Assembly: GCF_907165205.1 (NCBI RefSeq)
Contig: NC_058192.1
Location: forward strand, 41,350,442-41,414,441
Reading direction: 5' to 3'
DNA: 64,000 nt
Origin: Coccinella septempunctata
Taxonomy: Eukaryota > Arthropoda > Insecta > Coleoptera > Coccinellidae
Shown here in pieces: positions 52,361 to 61,119 of this stretch (the stretch's first letter is position 1; each line of letters starts with the position of its first letter). The notes beneath the pieces are model-generated. The model did not search any database. It was not told the DNA's origin and saw only the letters and a list, made by a program, of their open reading frames with translations. A program made the position numbers and the translations under genes.

Positions 52361-54698
52361 ATTTTCATTTTGGAAATGGCAATTTTCAAAAATCGCAAAT
52401 TTCAATCTGCGATATCTCCTGCTATATTCGTCTGATGCATTCGAGATTTAAGGTTTTGTAATCAGCGTTGATAAGGCTTCCATCCTAGCACACAAACTCA
52501 ATTTTGAAAATCTCAATTTTTTTGTTCAAAAATGAGCAAGGGGTTAGAACCCCCTAAAATGACCTATTTGCTCCTCTGCCTAAAAATCAGGGTGTCCTAT
52601 TACTGTCTTAGGATATGGAGTGTACAATACTTACTTTGTTGATTCCACCAAACTAAACAGTTGATGATTCCATAGAGAATTGCACTCCAGAGAGCTCTTC
52701 GAATTCAACTCGAAAATGAAAAATGGAAAAACAATAAATTCGATTTTTTGCTAAACAGTGTCAAATATCTGAAAAATTGTTATGAAAATATAGGTTCTCG
52801 AAAAAGCTGAATCTATTGCAAGCATTCTCGAGAGCCTATCTCACTCCGTTTAGATTTTCATTTTGGAAATGTCAATTTTCAAAAATCGCAAATTTCAATC
52901 TGCGATATCTCCTGTTATTTTCGTCTGTTCCATTCGTAATTTACGGTTTTGTAATCAGCGTTGATAGGGCTTCCATCCTAGCACAGAAACCCAATTTTGA
53001 AAATCCCAATTTTTTTGGTCAAAAAGGAGCAAGGGGTTTGACCCCCCTAAAATGACCTATTTGCTCCTCTGCCTGAAAATCATGGTATCCTACTACTGTC
53101 TTAGGATATGGAGTGTACAATACTTACTTTGTTGATTCCACCAAACTAAACAGTTGATGATTCCATAGAGAATTGCACTCCAGAGAGCTAATCGAAGTCA
53201 ACTCGAAAATGAAAAATGGAAAAACAATAAATTCGATTTTTTCCTGAACTCTGTCCAACATCTCAGGAATTGTTATAAAGATATGAGTTCTCGAATACGC
53301 TGAATCTATTGCAAGCATTCCTGAAAGCCTATCTCCCTCCGTTTAGATTTTCATCTTGGAAATGGCATTTTTCAAAAATCGCAAATTTGAATCTGCGATA
53401 TCTCCTGTTATTTTAGTCTGATGGAATCGGGATTTACGGTTTTGTAATCAGCGTTGATAAGGCTTCCATCCTAGCACACAAACTCAATATTGAAAATCTC
53501 GATTTTTATTGGTCAAAAATGAGCAAGTGGTTAGACCCTCCTAAAATGACCTATTTACTCCTCTGCCTAAAAATCAGAGTGTCCTACTACTGTTTTAGGA
53601 TATGGAGTGTACAATACTTACTTCGTTGATTCCACCAAACTAAACAGTTGATGATTCCATAGAGAATTGCACTCCAGAGAGCTCTTCGAATTCAACTCGA
53701 AAATGTAAAATGGAAAAAAATAAATTGATTTTTTGCTAAACAGTGTCAAATATCTAAAAAATTGTTATAAAAATATGGGTTCTCGAAAAAGCTGAATCTA
53801 TTGCAAGCATACTCGAAAGCCTATCTCCCTCCGTGTAGATTTTCATTTCGGAAATGTCAATTTTCAGAAATCGCAAATTTCAATCTGCGATATCTCCTGT
53901 TATTTTCGTCTGATGCATTCGGGATTTACGTTTTGTAATCAGCGTTGATAAGGCTTCCATCCTAGCACACAAACTGAATTTTGAAAATCTCGATTTTTTC
54001 GGTCAAAAATGAGCAAGGGGTTAGACCCCCCTAAAATGACTTATTGGCTCCTCTGCCTGAAAATCATAGTGTCCTACTACTGTCTTTGGATATGAAGTGT
54101 ACAATACTTACTTTGTTGATTCCACCAAACTAAACAGTTGATGATTCCATAGAGAATTGCACTCCCGAGAGCTCTTCGAATTCAACTCGAAAATGAAAAA
54201 TGGAAAAAAAATAAATTCGATTTTTTGCTAAACAGTGTCAAATATCTAAAAAATTGTTATGAAAATATGGGTTCTCGAAAAAGCTGAATCTATTGCAAGC
54301 ATACTCGAAAGCCTATCTCCCTCCGTGTAGATTTTCATCTTGGAAATGGCAATTTTCAAAAATCGCAAATTTCAATCTGCGATACCTCCTGTTATTTTCG
54401 TCTGATGCATTCGGAATTTACGGTTTTGTAATCGGCGTTGATAAGGCTTCCATCCTAGCACACAAACTCAATTTTGAAAATCTCAATTTTTTTGTTCAAA
54501 AATGAGAAAGGGGTTAGAACCCCCTAAAAGGACCTATTTGCTCCTCTGCCTTAAAATCAGGGTGTCCTACTACTATCTTAGGATATGGAGTGTACAATAC
54601 TCACTTTGTTGATTTCACCAAACTAAACAGTTGATGATTCCATAGAGAATTGCACTCCAGAGAGCTCTTGGAATTCAACACGAAAATGTAAAATGAAA

Positions 54699-54980
54699 AA
54701 ACAATAAATTCGATTTTTTGCTGAACAGTGTCGAATATCTGAAAGATTGTTATGAAAATATGGGTTCTCGAAAAAGCTGAATCTATTGCAAGCATTCTCG
54801 AGAGCCTATCTCCCCCCGTTTAGATTTTCATCTTGGAAATGGCAATTTTCAAAAATCGCAAATTTCAATCTGCGATATCTCCTGTTATTTTCGTCTGATG
54901 CATTCGGGATTTACGGTTTTGTAATCAGCTTCCATCCTCCAGAGAGCTCTTCGAATTCAACTCGAAAATGAAAAATGGAA
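54699..54980. repeat. Internally deleted monomer, ~282 bp
   Basis: It has the same CAGCTTCCATCCTCCAGAGAGC junction as the other short units. Confidence 0.85.
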
Positions 54981-55868
54981 AAACAATAAATTCGATTTTT
55001 TGCTAAACAGTTTCGAATATCTGAAAAATTGTTATGAAAATATGGGTTCTCGAACAAGCTGACTCTATTGCAAGCATTCTCGAGAGCCTATCTCCCTCCG
55101 TTCAGATTTTTATTTTTGAAATGGCAATTTTCAAAAATCGCAAATTTCAATCTGCGATATCTCCTGTGATTTTCGTCAGATGCATTCGGGATTTACGGTT
55201 TTGTAATCAGCGTTGAAAAGGCTTCCTTCCTAGCATACAAACTCAATTTTGGAAATCTCGATTTTTTCGGTCAAAAATGAGCAAGGGGTTAGACCCCCCT
55301 AAAATGACTCATTTGCTCCTCTGCCTAAAAATCAGAGTGTCCTACTACTATCTTAGGATATGGAGTGTACAATACTCACTTTATTGATTTCACCAAACTA
55401 AACAGTTGATGATTCCATAGAGAATTGCACTCCAGAGAGCTCTTCGAATTCAACGCGAAATCGAAAAGAGGAAAAACAATAAATTCGATGTTTTGCTAAA
55501 CAGTGTCGAATATTTGAAAAATTGTTATGAAAATATGGGTTCTCGAAAAAGCTGAATCTATTGCAAGCATTCTCGAGAGCCTATCTCACTCCGTTTAGAT
55601 TTTCATTTTGGAAATGTCAATTTTCAAAAATCGCAAATTTCAATCTGCGATATCTCCTGTGATTTTCGTCTGATGCATTCGGGATTTACGGTTTTGTAAT
55701 CAGCGTTGATGAGGCTTCCATCCTAGCGCACAAACTCAATTTTGAAAATCTCGATTTTTTTGGTCAAAAATGAGCAAGGGGTTAGACCCCCCTAAAATGA
55801 CTTATTGGCTCCTCTGCCTGAAAATCATGGTGTCCTACTACTGTCTTAGGATATGGAGTGTACAATAC

Positions 55869-56250
55869 TTACTTTGTTGATTCCACCAAACTAAACAGTT
55901 GATGATTCCATAGAGAATTGCACTCCAGAGAGCTCCTCGAAGTCAACTCGAAAATGAAAAATGGAAAAACAATAAATTCGATTTTTTCCTGAACACTGTC
56001 CAACATCTCAGGAATTGTTATGAAGATATGGGTTCTCGAATACGCTGAATCTATTGCAAGCATTCTCGAGAGCCTATCTCACTCCGTTTAGATTTTCATT
56101 TTGGAAATGGCAATTTTCAAAAATCGCAAATTTCAATCTGCGATATCTCCTGTTATTTTTGTCTGATGCATTCGGGATTTACGGTTTTGTGATCAGCGTT
56201 GATAAGGCTTCCATCCTAGCACAAAAACCCAATTTTGAAAATTTTTTTGG
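55869..56250. repeat. Hybrid monomer, subfamily B to A switch
   Basis: The left part is subfamily B (CTCCTCGAAGTC, CCAACATCTCAGG, TCGAATACGCTG). After ATTGCAAGCATT it turns into subfamily A (CTCGAGAGCCTATCTCACTCC). The switch near 56060 marks a recombination or gene-conversion breakpoint between subfamilies. Confidence 0.75.
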
Positions 56251-56258
56251 TCAAAAAT
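56251..56258. repeat. Target-site duplication of the LINE, left copy
   Basis: TCAAAAAT lies immediately before the poly(T) run and is matched by 63804-63811 on the far side. Removing the insert restores GGTCAAAAATGAGC-type satellite. Confidence 0.8.
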
Positions 56259-56415
56259 TTTTTTTTTTTTTGATGCTTACTGCTATTTTACAATCTACTT
56301 CTTACAGAGTATTGAGTAAAAATAAATGAAAAGATAATAGACTTGAAAGTGTGGTGCCCACTGGCAACAACACTTCTGCTCAGTGATGTATTAGGAGATC
56401 TTCAGGCCAGGATTT
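56259..56415 (-). mobile_element. LINE 3' end and poly(A) tract
   Basis: On the minus strand this ends with AGCAGTAAGCATC followed by the A run. No AATAAA is evident. It is separated from the rest of the LINE by the inverted-repeat element. Whether it still encodes the last residues of ORF2 or is 3' UTR cannot be settled; stops occur in each frame. Confidence 0.65.
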
Positions 56416-57694
56416 GGTAATTATGCAGTTTAGAAAGAACTGTGCTAGGTCGGTGAAAAAAATCGTACTCACTAATTTCGGGTCCCAGATTACGAAAATG
56501 AAAACGAGAATTCTGCAATCTCCTTAGTTTTCCCAAAAAAAAATGGGAAAGTTTCCCTCTGGAAGGTAAGGTTATATATAGTTAGGGCTAGTTTTGTTCT
56601 ATTTTTTTTATAAAAATACTCGTTGGAAATGTTAAATTCATCAACATTCAAGTTCATCCTGCCGAAAAAATGCCTTTAATTCGTCGCAAACGACGATTTT
56701 ATACTTTGTTTACATCCGTTGTGAACCATCATGGCCGCCATGATGTTTCGAGCTACGAACTGTTCCTATGCAACGTTGCCAAGTCTCAAACTGGTTGGTC
56801 AGCAAATTCCTTTCGAACTGTTGGTATAGGAAAAGCATATCTTTGTTCACTATTCCATATGCGTTAGCTGCATAGACAACCTATGGTTAGCTGCCAGTTA
56901 ACTAATAAAATATTGAGTCACATTGCTTAATGCTTTCTCCAGTGTCTTTTTACTAGGGTTAAAGGGAACTCTAGATGTTTGATAATGATAGGTACTGGTC
57001 GTTATTCCTGAATGGTTCATGTTATTAACATCTCGATAATGATACATTTTTGGTGTAGGAAACTCTGAAAAGACTCGATTCATTTTGCTATTACGAATTT
57101 GACCGCGTTTTCAAAAATGATCCTTGAAAAAACACCATGACAAAACCTCTAAACCTAACCTAACCTTTCCTAATAGAAGGGTTAGGTGGTTATAGGGGTT
57201 GTACAGCTCCATAATAATTTGATATGCCAATGCGTGAAAATATTGTATAAGAACTAAGAACATATTTTCCCAAGCAATATTCGAACTCATTTCTTCAATT
57301 TAACTACACATATGTACTATTGGCAACGTTGCATAGTTTGCAACGTTTGACAGTTCGTATGTTAAAATATCATGGCGGCAATGACGACTTATACGGATGT
57401 AAACAATATATTAAATCATCGTTTTCTACGAAATGAAAGCATTTTTTTGACTGGAAATGATTGAGATTACCTAAATCGAACATTTCCAATGAGTATTGAT
57501 TAAGAAAAAAGGAGAAAACAAATTATAACTATCACTAACCTCACGTTTCAGAAGGAAACTTTCCCATTTTTTTGTGAGAAAACTAAGAGAATTGCAGACT
57601 TCTCGTTAACATTTTCGTAATCTGGGACCCCTAATTGGTTTATACGAATTTTTTCACTTACCTGGCACAGTTCTTTCTAAACTGCATAATTACC
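56416..57694. mobile_element. 1.28-kb long-inverted-repeat (foldback-type) element
   Basis: The two ends are inverted copies of each other. The outer 30 bp, beginning GGTAATTATGCAGTTTAG, are identical, and alignable arms continue for about 370 bp (56416-56785 and 57320-57694) with moderate divergence. Shared inner landmarks are GGGACCC/GGGTCCC, ATGGGAAAGTTTCC, TTGGAAATGTT, TTTACATCCG and CAACGTTGCCA. The central ~535 bp is unique, with no coding region beyond spurious 60-codon frames. The insertion lies in the 3' part of the LINE. A clear target duplication is not visible (at most TT). It looks like a non-autonomous foldback or MITE-type DNA element. Confidence 0.75.
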
Positions 57695-57853
57695 TTCTGT
57701 TTTTATAGTTTGTGACGACTGTACTGATTTCTTCCCTGATGTATGGTACTCGGAGATCTTCATGCAGAGTTTTGTTGGTTATGTACCAAGGAGCATTTAC
57801 TATAGAACGCAATGTTTTTGACTGAAATCTTTGTATAATATTTACTCTGGATG
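57695..57853 (-). pseudogene. LINE ORF2 C-terminal fragment
   Basis: Read on the minus strand, this continues the reverse-transcriptase frame from the other side of the Penelope insertion: after the ...LWGCAKSSRV segment comes NIIQRFQSKTLRSIVNAPWY and then LHEDLRVPYI. The Q-x-K-x-LR-x-IVNAPWY motif followed by a DL-x-V/I-P segment is characteristic of the C-terminal end of Jockey-clade ORF2. The frame is open to 57695, where the foldback element interrupts it. Confidence 0.8.
57841..57853. repeat. 13-bp target-site duplication of the Penelope pair, left copy
   Basis: TTTACTCTGGATG here is repeated at 61120-61132. Joining the LINE across it restores a continuous ORF2 reading frame, which confirms the insertion boundaries. 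Confidence 0.85.
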
Positions 57854-58317
57854 TTTTTTAATAATAAATTCTTCCATCAGTGTGTATGGTATTTAAAGGA
57901 TGGGTGGAAAAACACACTATATGATTTATATATTTATACTTCGGCGATCGATTTCGGTTTACAGTGGAACCATCATCAGGCCAGCTGAAATTATCATTGA
58001 TTAGGAATGCAAATTCTGGTATTTTTACATTTTAGAAGTATTAAAAGTGAGGTTAAGTAATAACAACAAAAGAAGAAAGAAATAGAAGCGTGCAAGCGGA
58101 CATACCGTTTAGTAATTCAGTTTGAAGTAACAACCATGAAAAATTCCTGTTCATAATTAAAAAGACAATTGATCCTTAATTCCAATTTGTTGGCGATATT
58201 TAATGTATTTTTTGGAGCAGGCATTCAGTCTAGAAACCAGAAAGATGTTTGAACGGAAACAGAGGTGCGAGATTACGGTAAGGAAAGGAGTGTCAAGGTT
58301 TGGCGGGTAAATTTAAA

Positions 58318-59779
58318 TTAAATGCAGGGAGTTATCAGCTTAAAAATGTTCTTGGATGTTCGGAAATCTGATATGTCATTTAGGAGGTTCGAGTCATTCT
58401 TTTTTCTCAATATCTCGTATTGCTCTAACAGGGTTATTTTGTGGTAGTTTGTTTCTTTATGTAAAATCTCGAGGTTATCAAAATTGGTGCTGTGATCTTT
58501 TTCCTTTAGATGTTCTCCAAGAGAAGATATGGGTCTATTTTTTAAATGTTCGTTAAATCTCTTTTTCATATTTCGAGTTGTCATTCCTATGTAGAAGGAT
58601 TCGCAGTCTCTGCAGGAGATTTTGTAGACACCACTCATTTCTTCTTTCTCTCTTCTCTTCTTACAGTTAATTAATAAATTTTCTAGGGTTGCATGTCTTC
58701 TGTAAGAAAGGGTGCAGTTATATTTCTTGAGAGTTGAAATTAATTTTGGATTTAAGTCTCTATAAAAGGGTATTGATATGAAACGATCGTTTGTTGATGT
58801 ATGTGGGTATATCTTATCAATAATAATCTTTCTTTTAGGCCCGGTACTTTCACCTTCGAATAAATTTTATTCAACGAATAATGACGTACCGACATTCGAT
58901 CTATGACAAATAAACTCTTCTAATTAAGTTTCGATGACAGATTTATTCGATGAATAACACTATCTGAAAGTGAAAAGACTGCATTTTTACTAATCTTACG
59001 AATAAGACTTAATAAATGCGAATAAATTTATTTATTCGCACGTGAAAGTACCGGGCCTTAATGGAATTAAATATTGTATCCATGTATCTGTCAGAGTATT
59101 GATTATTTTCTCCGATCTGGTAAATGGTTTTTATTTCTTTTTTATAATTTTCTGTAGACATTGGAACGTTGAGGAGTCTCCTGAATAGAAATGAGAAGGC
59201 GGCTTTCTTTGCTGAAGGTGCGTGATATGAGTCGTGAGGAATTATTAAGTCAGTTTGAGTAGGTTTTCTGTAGATGTTATATGAGAAAATATTACCTTCT
59301 TCTAAGGATATTGTCAGGTCAAGAAAATTAATACAATTGGACACTGACTTTTCTAGGGAAAATTTGATTTTAAATTTTGAATTCATGAGGTCGAAGAATT
59401 CTGACAGCTCTTGTTCGGTGCCTGACCAGATAACAAAGATATCGTCTACGTATCTTCTCCAAAGGATAATTTTGTCACTATTTTGTAGTTGCATAATTTG
59501 TTTTTCTGCCTTGTCCACGTATGCGTCAGCTATGAGTCCACTGGATGGCAGGCCCATTGGTAGACCATCTTTCATCAGGTATATTGTGTTGTCGAAAATG
59601 AAAAAATTTTGTTCAGTAATCACTTCACATAGTTTACCAATGTTTTCTACGTCCGTATTATCTAGGTTTAAAACATCATCGGAGTTTATGTATTCCTCCA
59701 AGTATTCTTTAAGCACAATGAGGGATTCGTCTACGGGAACGTTGGTGTACAAATTTACGATGTCAAATGAAGCTATGAT
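58318..59779 (-). pseudogene. Penelope-like reverse transcriptase/GIY-YIG endonuclease, truncated and MITE-interrupted
   Basis: The product would copy RNA into DNA at a nick made by its GIY-YIG domain. Only the C-terminal ~413 codons remain, starting at IASFDIVNLYTNVPV. Visible reverse-transcriptase motifs are GLPMGLPSSGLIADAY and the catalytic RRYVDDIF, followed by a thumb-like region (FLDLTISLEEG, YRKPTQTDLI). The endonuclease follows at 58318-58638 with GVYKI, a CRDC pair, FYIG and RFNEHL. The frame is open throughout once the 220-bp MITE at 58838-59057 is removed. With the MITE present, translation would run from N-S-I-K into MITE sequence and stop at 59009. The fingers and N-terminal part are missing, so this copy is inactive. 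Confidence 0.88.
58835..59060. mobile_element. 220-bp MITE, PIF/Harbinger-like, TTA target duplication
   Basis: The element spans 58838-59057. Its first 16 bases, GGCCCGGTACTTTCAC, are exactly matched in inverted orientation at the other end, with a looser inverted match inward (CGAATAAAT). TTA flanks both sides (58835-58837 and 59058-59060). The plus-strand Penelope copy at about 60187-60196 shows the empty site, with a single TTA-containing sequence. A 3-bp TTA duplication with G-rich ends fits PIF/Harbinger-type MITEs; the family assignment is inferred from that alone. Confidence 0.88.
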
Positions 59780-60700
59780 GACAAAATTATCCTTTGGAGA
59801 AGATACGTAGACGATATCTTTGTTATCTGGTCAGGCACCGAACAAGAGCTGTCAGAATTCTTCGACCTCATGAATTCAAAATTTAAAATCAAATTTTCCC
59901 TAGAAAAGTCAGTGTCCAATTGTATTAATTTTCTTGACAATATCCTTAGAAGAAGGTAATATTTTCTCATATAACATCTACAGAAAACCTACTCAAACTG
60001 ACTTAATAATTCCTCACGACTCATATCACGCACCTTCAGCAAAGAAAGCCGCCTTCTCATTTCTATTCAGGAGACTCCTCAACGTTCCAATGTCTACAGA
60101 AAATTATAAAAAAGAAATAAAAACCATTTACCAGATCGGAGAAAATAATCAATACTCTGACAGATACATGGATACAATATTTAATTCCATTAAAAGAAAG
60201 ATTATTATTGATAAGATACATCAACAAACGATCGTTTCATATCAATACCCTTTTATAGAGACTTAAATCCAAAATTAATTTCAACTCTCAAGAAATATAA
60301 CTACACCCTTTCTTACAGAAGAAATGCAACCCTAGAAAATTTATTAATTAACTGTAAGAAGAGAAGAGAGAAAGAAGAAATGAGTGGTGTCTACAAAATC
60401 TCCTTCAGAGACTGCGAATCCTTTTACATAGGAATGACAACTCGAAATATGAAAAAGAGATTTAACGAACATTTAAAAAATAGACCCATATCTTTTCTTG
60501 GAGAACATCTAAAGGAAAAAGATCACAGCACCAATTTTGATAACCTCGAGATTTTACATAAAGAAACAAACTACCACAAAATAACCCTGTTAGAGCAATA
60601 CGAGATATTGAGAAAAAAGAATGACTCGAACCTCCTAAATGACATATCAGATTTCCGAACATCCAAGAACATTTTTAAGCTGATAACTCCCTGCATTTAA
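59780..60700 (+). pseudogene. Penelope-like reverse transcriptase/GIY-YIG endonuclease, second copy, frameshifted
   Basis: This is the plus-strand partner of the minus copy, beginning at DKIILWRRYVDDIF, so most of the reverse transcriptase is absent. Two small deletions break the frame relative to the partner: 5 bp near 59937 (within CTTGACAATATCC) and 10 bp near 60217 (within GATAAGATACATC). The C-terminal GIY-YIG module (60380-60700, 106 codons with its own ATG) stays intact in frame. One residue of the CRDC pair is changed, giving FRDC. No MITE is present. Any protein from this copy would be a lone endonuclease-like fragment; expression is not implied. Confidence 0.88.
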
Positions 60701-61119
60701 TTTAAATTTACCCGCCAAACCTTGACACTCCTTTCCTTACCGTAATCTCGCACCTCTGTTTCCGTTCAAACATCTTTCTGGTTTCTAGACTGAATGCCTG
60801 CTCCAAAAAATACATTAAATATCGCCAACAAATTGGAATTAAGGATCAATTGTCTTTTTAATTATGAACAGGAATTTTTCATGGTTGTTACTTCAACTGA
60901 ATTACTAAACGGTATGTCCGCTTGCACGCTTCTATTTCTTCCTTCTTTTGTTGTTATTACTTAACCTCACTTTTAATACTTCTAAAATGTAAAAATACTA
61001 GAATTTGCATTCCTAATCAATGATAATTTCAGCTGGCCTGATGATGGTTCCACTGTAAACCGAAATCGATCGCCGAAGTATAAATATATAAATCATATAG
61101 TGTGTTTTTCCACCCATCC
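60701..61119 (+). mobile_element. Penelope-like element 3' untranslated region, plus copy
   Basis: Non-coding, matched in inverted orientation by 57896-58317. It includes AATCGATCGCCGAAGTATAA and a CAGCTGGCCTGATGATGG segment. It ends at CCCATCC where the LINE target duplication begins and lacks the ~40-bp tail present on the minus copy. Confidence 0.8.

Larger units (their letters stand above)
21894..56258. repeat. 493-bp satellite array, block II
   Basis: This continues the array in the same phase and orientation as block I; the monomer cut at 16785 resumes at 21894. It holds about 70 units. Subfamily-B monomers dominate much of it. They are recognised by CTCCTCGAAGTC, TTCCTGAACACTGTCCAACATCTCAGG, TCGAATACGCTG and CATTCCTGAAAG, where subfamily A has CTCTTCGAATTC, TTGCTAAACAGTGTCAAATATCTG, TCGAAAAAGCTG and CATTCTCGAGAG. 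No gene is supported in it. Confidence 0.97.
53700..56258. repeat. More divergent monomers next to the LINE insertion
   Basis: Units here carry many private changes (AAATTGATTTTTTG, CACTCCCGAG, TACGTTTTGTAATC, GAAATCGAAAAGAGG, GATGTTTTGC) and a ~282-bp short monomer at 54699-54980. The last unit before the LINE lacks CTCAA in GAAAATTTTTTTGG. Higher-order order is lost compared with 24-48 kb. Confidence 0.65.
57854..61119. mobile_element. Head-to-head pair of truncated Penelope-like elements
   Basis: Two copies of the same Penelope-like element lie in inverted orientation and meet near 59780: a minus-strand copy (57854-59780) and a plus-strand copy (59781-61119). The palindromic arms correspond over about 1.34 kb. 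The minus copy reaches about 300 bp further 5' and has an extra ~40-bp A-rich 3' tail (57854-57895). A 13-bp target duplication flanks the pair, so they entered the LINE as one event. Inverted or tandem, 5'-truncated partial copies are typical of Penelope-like retroelement insertions. Confidence 0.88.

Noticed and set aside
56670..56867. 65-codon plus-strand frame in the foldback element
   Set aside because: It lies in an inverted-repeat arm whose partner arm does not preserve the frame, and it has no recognisable domain.
56380..57790. GAAGATCTCC shared by both flanks of the foldback element, suggesting a target duplication
   Set aside because: The matches are tens of bases from the element ends, and one lies in conserved LINE coding sequence (EDLRVP). 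Not a target duplication.
59274..59810. 178-codon plus-strand open frame
   Set aside because: It is antisense to the minus-strand Penelope reverse transcriptase and has no independent support.
59773..59970. 65-codon minus-strand frame across the palindrome centre
   Set aside because: It is the antisense of the plus Penelope copy created by the inverted junction.
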